Part shown: piece after piece, positions 25,639 through 37,500 of the stretch | How the letters are laid out: the number at the start of each line of letters is the position of its first letter | Numbering within the stretch: the first letter of the stretch is position 1 | From: Rapana venosa | Taxonomy: Eukaryota > Mollusca > Gastropoda > Neogastropoda > Muricidae | Direction: 5' to 3' | Length of the DNA: 64,000 bases | Assembly (NCBI GenBank): GCA_028751875.1 | Contig: CM054145.1 | Location: forward strand, 41,486,616 to 41,550,615 | Translations under genes and position numbers: made by a program | Notes under the pieces: generated by a model | What the model was told of the DNA's origin: nothing | Databases searched by the model: none | Seen by the model: the letters and a program-made list of their open reading frames with translations, nothing else

Positions 25639-28600
25639 ATGAAAATAAAAGGAAAATAAAACATGAGGCAAAATGTCCTGAACAAAACAATGTCAAGTGC
25701 TTCAGTCTAAAAAGAGAAACAACAAACCAAAAGTCAGTTGTTACATATTGTACAATCTGCTCACAAACAGACATATTTCCACAGCAACAGACAAGTCATT
25801 TTTTTTTTATACTACAAGCGGAATTTTCACATTTTTCTCTTCCTCTCTTCCTGGCGTTCCTCGGTCGTGCTTTCCCAGGATGAAAAATCAAGAAGGAATT
25901 TCCACTTCTTTCCGTATAGCTGGATCAATGCCCTGAACATGAAACAGGTGGACACAATGTTATTACCACAAAATTCTGCTGCCTCTCTTGCTGGCGTGCA
26001 CCCCCTCTTGGTGTTGATGTTCGAATTCGAGGTGCACCCCCCCTCCTTCGACCTTCAAAACTTTGACTTGCACCACGCGACGTTGAAGGTTGCAGATCGG
26101 CAGCCACCTCTTCTTCTTCTTCTTCCATTTCCCCTTCGATCTCAATCGAAGTTTCAGTGCTATCACTTGGCACATATTCGTCTGAACTTTCCTCTATAGG
26201 GTGGTCCGACTCGCTGTCCGAGTCCAGGACAACTTCGTTTTCACGAAATTTTGGAGGTTGAATTCGCCGCTTCGACATCGTTTTGGCCGGTCAGAAAACG
26301 TTCAAACTACGTCAGTGCCTAGTACAATTACTTCCCTTGCCAGAAACGACCCCTATCGGGCTGTAGGAACAGTAACTCTCACGAGAGAAGAGCCGAAACG
26401 AAAGTACCCATCACGAACGAAAGTGTCTCGTTTGCGGTCTACGGTGACGTCATAGCGAAAACGAGAATCTCTCGTTTGCGGTACGAAATGTGTTAATATT
26501 GCACACCTAGATTTCTGTTGAAAAATAAAAGCATTGGGACTGATATACTTCTAACAGAGGGGGAAAAAAAGTATGATTTTAGATGGTTTCTGTTCACTTT
26601 TCCAAGAAGCTGAAAAATTACAAATATATAAAATGCTGAGCTTATTTATCATTAATGTTAAAGTCTACAGATATAACTTTCCTTGTTTTTACAATAATTC
26701 TGCAGCAAGCCATTTCTCATTCTAGCTGTATCAATAACTCTGATCGTTTCATGTTCTTAAGTAGGTCCACTATATCTTTGGTACCTACAACATGAACATG
26801 CTGTTGAGATAGACAAGCAGTATAATGACTTACACAGTTTTAACACTTAATGATAAAAGAGCAGACGACACACTATACAGCCCTTCTAACACTACATCAA
26901 TTAAGCTGCCCTATATTCAAAGAATCCATGAGGATTGGTTCCTTTCGCTTAGAGCATTTTGCCCCATTTGAAACTCAGCTTTCTAATTAAGAAACACTCT
27001 AGTGGTTTACTGGTACAGATCAGCTGAAGAGTGAGCATGGAGATAGCCTGACATACCGAGATATGAAAACAGTTCAGGATCATAGAACTGCATCAGCTGT
27101 TGAATCTGTAGTAGCTGTTTCTTCATCCCAGCCTGGTCCATCTCAAAGTTATGCCACTGAAAATACAACCAAGGTAGAAAGTTAGGGAAAAAAAAGAAAA
27201 TAAAGATTTAAAGTACTCTGCAACATGTCTTAAATGATAGGGTATACATAAAACGCCATTTATTCTGATAAAAAATTAGTAATAACTGCCCTAGTTATAG
27301 TAATTATAACTCTTTGATTATCAGTCTTGCAGTTTCTGTTCTTTCAAGACTTTTTGCTGGTCTTTGAGATCAATATTAAGGGGTTTGGGGGTAGAACAGC
27401 CCAGTGTTGGAGGGTTCAACTTGTGATCTGATGGTAACTCAGAAAAAAGAGGAGGGGGGGGGATGGGTAGGTAAAATCCTAGCTGTTGTCTGTCTGAGGG
27501 GATTTTTTCCCCAGCTGGCGCTAATATTAGTACTTTTTCCCGCTAATATTAGTACTAATTTCACTCCTCCAAATGGCCTTCAGATGAGATGATGGCTTTG
27601 AATCATGGCCCCCTATGAAAACACATGCAGGGCATCCTGTGCATCCATTAAAACCCTATCCTGATGTACAAAGAGCAGGTTTTACCAGCGTCACTTTGCC
27701 CACGACACATTGCCAGCAAAACTCAGGGCAGTGCCCCCACGACTCCTCAAGGAGCTCTGGGGGAAGTCAAGAATAATTATATGAAAACACCTGAGCAAGA
27801 ACTTCCAATCCAAGATCAGGCACAAACGGTAACATGGCCAAGATAAAGATCTGTGACCAAGAAAACTGTAATAAAAATATAACTTGCAAGTTACAGAAAA
27901 AAGTTGAACAAAATAATGATAAGTAGGGTTTTATATTTCTCATAGTTTTTAATCTTACATGAAAAAAAGGAGAACAGTTGTCCTCTAAATCATAAAAATA
28001 TCATCAATTTTAAACGAACAACAACAACACACAAAAAATCCCTAAGAATATTGTCACTGACAACACAACCAGATTTAGAGAATATGTATTGGTATATTCT
28101 CAAAACTGCTAAAACAAATTCACATTTCAGAAAAAAAGGTAAAATATAATGCAACTCACAGTCAGCAATAAATTTCACACACATGTGGCACATTATAGTT
28201 TTTCTTAAAAAAAACCCCCATTACCTATGATACTCTTTCATCTTTCAGTTATTACTTAATGTGCAGAAATATTAGGGGAAAAGGGGTACAGTACCATTCT
28301 CTCCATCATCCCAACGAAGCACCAGAAGGCGTCCACTTCATTCTCCATCACCATCAGTAAAGGAGACAACAGGTCACTCATCCCCTGCACGTAACCTGCA
28401 TCACACACACGTGCACACACAGTGTTATATTTATACACATGCATGCAAGCATACAGGCATACATAGCATACACACACTCATACACACATGCACAGACACA
28501 CACACATATACACACCAGCAATATCTCCATTAATGAGGACCAACTACTGCAAGGTTTTAGATAATTCACATCCAACAGGAATAAAACACAAGAATTCAAT

Positions 28601-29877
28601 GATGAACTTTATCATGCAAATACAGTCTTAAGCGAGCAAATCTAGATCAAAACTCAATAAAACTGTTCATCACACAAGAGCATGCATCACATGACGCCAA
28701 ACTCACCCAGATCAAAGTTGTGCATGCAGTAGGTCATCAGAATGTCGTACAGGATCTGTATGTTGGCGTTGTCTTCCCCTGCATAGAACCTCACTGTTCT
28801 GTCTGTCCTGGCCACATCCTTCGCTGTGGAACGTTACACGTCACAAGATTTTCAATACAATACACGTACAAAACAGAATGAGAGAAATGAAAGCAAAAAC
28901 AGTAGTTATGAATTCAGATGCGACAGTTTGTCATGTTGCGTGCGCACATGCACACACACACACACACATCTTCTCTCTCTCTCTCTCTTACAAACACACA
29001 CTCGCACACACACAATGACATATAAAATATACAAACAAAAACTCCCAATAAAAGAAAGACACGACAGTTAACTTGCTGCTTCTTTCAATAAAGCAAATAG
29101 CAAACTTTATCAAATTGCACTTGCTCATTTTAATGTCTGGATCTTAACAGAAAGAAACTCTGCAAACACATAAAGGTTTTTACAAGAAAATGAAACGTCC
29201 TAATATCAAAGACATTATTCTATCCCCCCAAACCCCCCCCCCCCCCCCCCACAAAAAACCCCACAACAAACTAACACCAACCCCAGAGACAAAAAGATCA
29301 TGTGCAAAGTAAATGTCTAACCCAATATAGACATCATGTATGACTTACCAATCAGGTTTTTTCTCTCCCTCAAAATGGAGAAACGCTGCTCCTGTGCATG
29401 GGTAATTGTCTTCCATTGCTGCTTCATGCAAAAGTACTCATTTCTGGAAAACACAAAGTTTGACTCAATATTTTTTCAAAGTTCACATCCCCTAGGTTAC
29501 CTCTGAATGAAATATAAAAGGCTGAGTTAAGTTATGAATAAGCAGAGTATTGTACTGATTCTGTTCTGCAAAGACTGTACCATGGGATTTTGAAAAGAAT
29601 TTTAGTCATCTGGTGCCTTGAAGGCAAAAGCTATTCAATGTTGCTTACATCATGTTCTCTGATAACTATGGTTAAATGGGTTCTTCCATAGTCAAACAAT
29701 ATGTCCATTGCAACAGCCTTACATCATGACTGAAATTTCACTTCCTTATCTCAGTGTTAGGCAACAAAAACATACACAGTTATCACATAATTATCTTCCT
29801 CATACACGGTGCTATAAAAACAAAACATCCCTGAGAAATGGACACTACAGTCTCAAAACAGAAGGAATCACACACAC

Positions 29878-29915
<38 letters not shown>

Positions 29916-32900
29916 ACACACACACACCCACAACACACATGATGAAAATAAAAGGAAAATAAAACATGAGGCAAAATAGTCCTGCAACAAAACAATGTCA
30001 AGTGCTTCAGTCTAAAAAGAGAAACAACAAACCAAAAGTCAGTTGTTACATATTGTACAATCTGCTCACAACACAGACATATTTCCACAGCAACAGACAA
30101 GTCATTTTTTTTTTATACTACAAGCGGAATTCTCACATTTTTCTCTTCCTCTCTTCCTGGCGTTCCTCGGTCGTGCTTTCCCAGGATGAAAAATCAAGAA
30201 GGAATTTCCACACTTCTTTCCGTATAGCTGGATCAATGCCCTGAACATGAAGCAGGTGGACACACTGTTTCATTACACACAAAATCCTTTTCTCTCTCTC
30301 TTTACAGCCATTTTGAGTTGCTGTTATGGCTTGTGTATATAACATTGTTTGTTTGATGCTGAAAATGTCTGTTCTTTTTTCCTTTCAACATACACGCCTT
30401 TCACCGTATAGACACTGATGTGCACAGTGTGCTGGTTAACAAGGAGCATGGGGTACATGGTTTTCATTTTTACTTTATTCTCAGAATTCATACAGTTTTG
30501 AGAAAAAAGTTTGTTCAGTTTGATAGAGAAATTTTTTCTTAAAATTTTGTAATAAAATTTTTCTAAACCTACATTTTCAGTTTTGGTGAAGCTACTAAAC
30601 AACTTTTGATTTATTCATAAGAGGCACTGACCATGATTTATCTTGATTGTCTCTGTGTGTTTGATTGTGTCAACAACATGTCCAACATTCAAAGGTGGCA
30701 AGGAAAGCTCACTAATCAAATGCAGTATCCCTGAAGTTGGAATGCGGCAACCTACATGATGGGGAAAAAACGGTCACATACACAGAAATCTCACCACTGG
30801 TGAACCTTAGAGCTCTAGCTGAGGAACAACAACAACAACAAAATGCAGTAGTAAAACAAATCATCAAAATGATATATCCAAGATTCTAAACTATATAAAT
30901 GCGGCTGCAGGGAGCACACATCACAGAAAGAATTGTGTGAATATCTGCCCCAAAAATAGAGCAACAATAATGCAGACCAAGACTGAATTCATAATCAACA
31001 GCATTTGGAAAATTTTACATCAGATTAATAAAACCAATACCAACATTGAACGATTGGCTGAGAGTAAGTACCCCACAGTCTTTATAACTTAAAAAAAAAT
31101 TCAGCACTCTATGGTCACTGTTTGGATCTTCCTGATAATGTCAGACACTCACTCACTCTATCAGTCTTTTAATGAAATTCTTACCCCATGGAAGATGATC
31201 TCTTTCACTTCAGGGACACATGTCACTGTTCCATCTTCATTGAAGACTTCCTTCCACTGCACTTCAGCCAAAGGGTCTCCTTGAGGCGTTTGTGGTAATT
31301 TCACCTTAAGGAACAGAACAGGAATCAACCCTGATAAAATCAACCAACACCAACAAGAACAACAACACAAAAAGCCAGGTGGAAAAAAAGGCATCAACAC
31401 TTTTTTCCTGCCTGAGTACACTGACTAACCTCCATATCCTTTTTCCAAAGCATCGCCAGCTAAGATAAACAGCAGAAATAATTACATGTCCAAATGCTTT
31501 TGAAATGCAGCAAATACTAAATGAAAATGAAACTGACATAACATAGCATACCTAGCGCCATGTTATAAATTTTTAACGACAATGAAGACAGCACCTAGAA
31601 ACACAGCAAACTGCAGTGAAATCAAGGAAGGAATAAACACTTAATACAACCACAAATCAAGAAAAAAAAAACCCTATCTATATACTGATTACCCTCCTTT
31701 GGATTGATTTTCATGCACATCTTCAGTAAAAAACATACCAAACAAACCCAAAACAAAACAAGTACAAGACACACACAAGCCAAAGTGTAAGTTGTAGCAT
31801 TCAAAACTGCGCAGCAAAGCTACCAGCATTGCACAAATGTCTCCTCTGGACTAAAACACACCCCACAAGTCCTTCAGGACATACTGCAATAGAATTGCTC
31901 CCTCAATTGTTGACAGTATTATATTGCAGCCACTTCTGAGCAACTTTTTTTAGTGCTCTCGAAACAATAGGTTTTACTATTGTGCCCCTTTTTGTTGTTG
32001 TTGGTAACAGTCTGTAGTGGATGAATAGGTGTGGGTGTCAATGAAAAAAGAAAAATATGTATCCCTTAAAGAGTAATCCCACTATTGCAGCGCTATATAA
32101 ATTCCATACATTATTATTATTATCAATAACAAAATCTTGCTTTTACAGATCCATGGAAGTAGCCACTTCCTGAGTTCACTCACTCTATGTCCCAAATCTC
32201 AGCAAAGGGAAGGAATTTGCATTAAAGCGTACCTCTGAGTACGTTTCGACATCTACGTCGTCATCCTTCTGGTTGGTTTCTGTGTCGGGGTCAGGGGTGA
32301 TGTCAGTGACGGTGATGTCGGGCAAAAGCTCGGCCACTTCCTCGCTGGGCGGAGCCTTGGGGCTTTCGGGCATCAGAATGTCCCACAGAAAGCTGGTCAC
32401 TTTGGAAAAGCTCTCCAGTGTGATGGAGTACGGGTCATGGAAAAATTCTGGAACAAAAGGTTGAGTTCAACTGAGACTTTTTGAAAACTATATGAATGAC
32501 AGAATCATACATAACATACAGACACATAAACACATGCACATGCTTGTGCATGCCCACAAAGACATAAACACATGTGCACACAGACAGACACACACACACA
32601 GAGATACAGGAAAATGATCTTTCTTAAAAGAAGGCGATGATGTTCCTCATTAATGACAAACTCAAGTTACATAACATCCTACTTTTCTTCCTGTCATTGT
32701 GTAATGATGCTCAAATGCACTTAGACTTATATTTCTCCTTTTGGTGTGGTTTTACATCTAATGGTATTATTTCCCCTTGTTCTGTATTCATAGACTACTT
32801 CTCACTGCTCGTCACAAAATTATAAATGTGCACCAGTCATGCTGGCTTAACATAATTACAACTAAGCAACACACACTTCTCATGCGTACTGAAGTGGATG

Positions 32901-34493
32901 GCTACATCCCACGAGTCCAGACTTTTTAAGCTCAAATCACCTTTCTAAAAAGACATTATACCATCTTAGATATGGTATTAAATACTTGATAGTAACTTTA
33001 CAAAGCTTTTTGTTTATCAACAAAGCCAAATATGTCATAACAAATTTTTAGCTGAAAAGCTGCCAGTGTCTTGAGCCCTTGGCTGCTGTAGACAATGGAA
33101 GCAATACAGGACGGCAATAACCACGTCTATCATGCTGCAGATTTTTGGTATTTATTTTTATTTATTTATTTATTTATTCTTTTATATCGAGGATAATGGA
33201 AAATGAGGTTTTTAAACATTTTTTAAAAGCATTGTTACAGGGACACAAAAACACAGAGACAAACATGCACACAGACATAAACACTCAAACAACCAAACTG
33301 AAGTGGAGAACACAGCTTTGTTTAAGTTTACCGACACGAGTCCAAACCACTCACAGAAACTAACTGTTCTGACGATTCAGAGAACAGCTGCAGTTCATCA
33401 AAAGATCTGGTCAACATGTCGGCCACATGGTCTTGGACAAGGAACACGTCAGGGTCGGTTGGAGACCTGCCACAAGAAACAGAAGGAAAACATTGCTTGC
33501 ATTGCTTCACTTTCTAAGCTTATTCGTGGCATTCTGGTGATGACAACATGTCTATTACAAACCACTTTTCTGGCGAGCAGCACAGGGAGGACACTAAAAC
33601 CAAGTTATCTCTATGTCTTACAATGAAGCCGTTGTTTTAAATGTACGTTAGGTTTAATGGATGTCAGAATAAAGAATGTTATACACGGATGTCAGGAATG
33701 CCTATTCACTGCACTACTACAGGAATGCAATCTCCATCAACGAATTTAACGAAAAAGAAAAGGAGAGTATGTCATGATTTGCATATAAAGTCAGTTCTGT
33801 TCAGTTCACTTCTATGCTGTCTCAATGAACGTTCACACACTCACCTGATGTACACACTCATCTCATCTACACATTCACCTGACTCAGTCAGTCATCTGGT
33901 TCACTCACTCATCCAGTTCATTTACCCAACCGGTTCATTCATCTGGTTCACTTACTCATCTTTTTCTGGTTCACTAATTTGATTCACTTACCCATTTGGT
34001 TCACCCATCTGGTTCACTCACTAATCTGCCTAAATCACTCATCTGCTTCACTGTCGCTATCTCTCAGATACCTGAGAAGCCTGAACTTTCAAAAACAACA
34101 CTACTCTTGATCAATATCAAATGGAGATGTGATCTTACGTTTAAAAAAAAAATATCGCTTAAAGTACAATTAGTTACCTGCTTATATGGACAAATCTATC
34201 AATCTCCTTCAAAAGTGTCTCGCTTCTGCAAGCGTCAAAGTACAGTGTAGGAAATGTGTTGCTGTTTTTCAAGATGAAGCAGACGGATGTCCCTTCCCGG
34301 CCTGTAGCGTGGCATCTCACACTCTTCAGGTCCCTCAGATCAAAACTGATGTCATACTTTTTCCAGGATTCGGTGTTACCGTTTGTGAACTCTGAAAATT
34401 AAAATACAAAAATATGACAAGTTTTTGAAATGAACAAACTAATCGTGACCTCTAGCTGCTACATAGAAACACACACGCACGCACGCACGCATG

Positions 34494-34525
<32 letters not shown>

Positions 34526-37500
34526 GGGGTCCCATGTGCAAACGCACACAGAACATCTTGTGCAGAACATCTTGTGCACACGTTAAAACCCGTTCCGCTT
34601 TTCAGAAGAGTAAGCCATTGTGTGCCGGTGGGAATGGATGACAAAATTTACAAAAACTGCATACACACGGGGACTGGATGAAAAAATGCACACGAGTGCT
34701 TATTCCATCATCCTTGAAATAAAATAACAAAATAAACAAACACACACACATCCACACACAGAGACAGGGAGACATCTTGTGCACACATTAAAACTCGTTC
34801 TGCTTTTCCGAAGAGTAGGCCTTTGTGTGCCGGTGGAAATGGATGACAAAATTTACAAAAACTGCATACACAAGGGGACTGGATGAAAAAAGCACATGAG
34901 TGCTTATTCCATTATACTCAAAATAAAAGAATAAAATAGATAAATAAACACACACACACATCCACGCACAGACACACAGAGAAACCCTTATAACAAAAAC
35001 TATCTGCTCTGCATGAAACCTTTCATGCACAAAATCACTCTTTTTGATGCTAAACAATTACATTGTTAAGGTCTACTAAGTACATAAAAAAGAAACTTTT
35101 CATGTAAAATTCATTCTATATCTATGTAATTCCGCAAAAGGTTATTTCGTATCAAACTAAAATCTGTTGTTGCAGTCATATATGCTTAAGTCTTCTTGTG
35201 TTTGTTTTTGTGTGCACATTTGAGGTGTACACATTTGTCATGACTAAAATATTTGTCTACTCTTGCAGATACTTTAATGTTATGTTTTTATTGTTGAGTG
35301 TAAATATTAAAGGAAACTTGAACAGTCTGGTGGCTTGATTTTCAAGGAGGTTTGTGGGGTTTATTGAGGTTCACCAATGGTGAGATTTTGCATATGCGAC
35401 TGCTTTTGCCCACCGTTAACCACTAGACTGCCCCACCCCGGAAATTTTCCGGGGCTAAATGTGCACTCTATAAGCCTACAGCCGGGTGTCAAACCAAAGT
35501 AAACAAGCCAGCTTCCTTGACTACAGTTAAAGGAAAAGAACTCCAAAATTAGTGAAGATCACTCTCCTGCTGCTTGGCAACATCCAGCTGCAAAAACAAT
35601 GTTTTTTTTAGCTAGTATTTTGTGTTTTTATGCATGACTGCTTGGACAGTTCTTTCTTAAAATGGCTGACACTTCTTGTTGAAGGTATCAATAACTTTAC
35701 ACAGCTGAAAAAGTGGAAAATAAAACTTTAGATTTACCTGACAGTGATGAAAACATCGTGTATGATTCAGGAGATAGTGCATTTAAGAAAAAAAGAATGA
35801 GATTTGGCCTGGACTTATGTTTGACGTTACTGAGAATGACAGTGGTGAAGAAGAAAGTTATTTTTTGTCGATTTTTTATATTTTAAATATATTTTCGCAG
35901 TGAAATATCATGCTAACTAATTTGAGCTTGCCTCGAAGAAATCTAAGATATATATACTGTCATTGGGTAGACTATCAGGATTATTCATGTAGTAATTTCT
36001 GATAAGAGGGAACATAGCAGGTGGTACATAAGAATTTTATTCCCAGGCATATAGGGTGCACTTGCACTGGGCAGTTAAGAGGTTAAGGTAGCCGCATTCA
36101 GACTTTGAAGGTGATATATAAACATGAACCTGTGTGCATGTGGGTTTAAAAAAAAAATGTTCTCCATTCCCACTGGCACACAATGACCCACTCTTCTGAA
36201 GAACGGACCAGGTTTTTAATGTCTGTGAGATGATCTGTGTGAATTCACACATGGGACCTGGGTTAAAGTCTCATCTGAAGGGCTTTCTGTGAAGTGGAGT
36301 TGGTAGTGATGTTAACTCCAGGAAAAAAAATCCCCTCAAACTGGCACCTTGTTGGTGGTTCAAATCCAGGCTATTAAATCACGAGCTCAATGCTCTAACC
36401 ACTAGGCTATCCATCCCCCACCTTTGACACATTCAATTTCCTTGACAGGTGTGGTCATGCACACACAAAGACAGTGTGTGTGTGTATGTGTGTGTGCATG
36501 CATGCGTGCATACATGCATGCATGTGTGTTAGTGTGTGTGTGTGTTAGTGAGTGTTTGTGTTATTGTTAGTGTGTGTGTGTGTGTTATATGCATGCTTGA
36601 GTGTGTTACACTGTGTGAGTCTGTGTACAGGTATGCATAAAATCAACTTCATGTTATTCTGACAATAAACAGATGGTAATGATAACAGGCATTTAAAAAT
36701 CTATATAAAAAAAGGGAATTGTGTAGGATATAAATTTTAAGAATATTTACTATAATTAGGTAAAGACTAACCGGATTCCACGTCTGTTTCATTTTTGTCA
36801 CCAACATCGCCAATGACTGCCCACTCTGAGTTCATCACTTCTTCAGCTTTCCACTCCAAGTAATGCCCATCTTGCTGTAGTGTTGCATCACAGAAATAAA
36901 AGCCATAACATGTTTTTTAGTTGATTTTTTCCTCCCAATGTTTTCTTTAGAACTAATCACATGGAGATTTCTACAGAACTTATTATATGGTTTATTCTAA
37001 AAACAATTTTCATCTTAACTCCTTCTGTACTCGTTAGCCTATGGGTGTGGTTTTATCACTTTGTAGTTGCACCATGAAAAAAGTGAAAATCTGATCTTTA
37101 AAAAAAGGACACAAATTTCACCTTACAAATATTACCAAAGCATACTCAATAACAGTAACAACAACAAAAACAGAAATGAACCAACAATGAAGGCCTTAAC
37201 CAGAAACAGCTGGAGGATTGTCTGGTTGAAAACAAGAACACTGAAATGAATACCTCCTACTGGTAGCGTAATTTACCAGTTGCAATATAGTTTAACAGAA
37301 TTGCTTGATGAGTACAATGCTTTCCCTTGTCCCCTAGTCCCCAAACAAAAGTCTGAATAGAACTTTTTCTACATCTGTGATACTGAGGCGAGGATCATGA
37401 TGAGTAGATCTATTACTATATTTCTGATGATGCACAGAACTACACTGTGTTGATCTACTACAGTCATACCTTTCTGCATAGTATGTTTTTGCAATATTTT

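Larger units (their letters stand above)
22231..25978 (-). repeat. duplicated segment, copy A (error-rich copy of TBC exons 8-12)
   Basis: This segment repeats 26493-30270 almost base for base, exons and introns alike. It starts at TTAATATTGCACACCTAGAT. Exon counterparts are 22794-22892 (exon 12), 24007-24104 (11), 24413-24529 (10), 25060-25154 (9) and 25831-25932 (8). Most carry one- to three-base indels: exon 8 lacks two bases, exon 11 is three bases short, and exon 10 has one insertion and one deletion. The differences are scattered single-base indels in runs, in introns as well as exons. They look like unpolished reads or an uncollapsed second haplotype rather than selected change. Confidence 0.92.
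26493..30270 (-). repeat. duplicated segment, copy B (intact TBC exons 8-12)
   Basis: It begins TTAATATTGCACACCTAGAT, directly abutting the piggyBac fragment, and runs through intron 12, exons 12-8 and into intron 7. All five exons are open and phase-consistent. It continues without a break into the unique intron 7 sequence beyond 30270. Confidence 0.92.

Noticed and set aside
25416..25883. 155-codon plus-strand frame with a Thr-His run
   Set aside because: It crosses a CA microsatellite and intron 8 of the minus-strand TBC gene and is antisense to the duplicated exon 8.
26201..26455. 84-codon plus-strand frame
   Set aside because: Antisense to the piggyBac 5' end and its first codons; no independent support.
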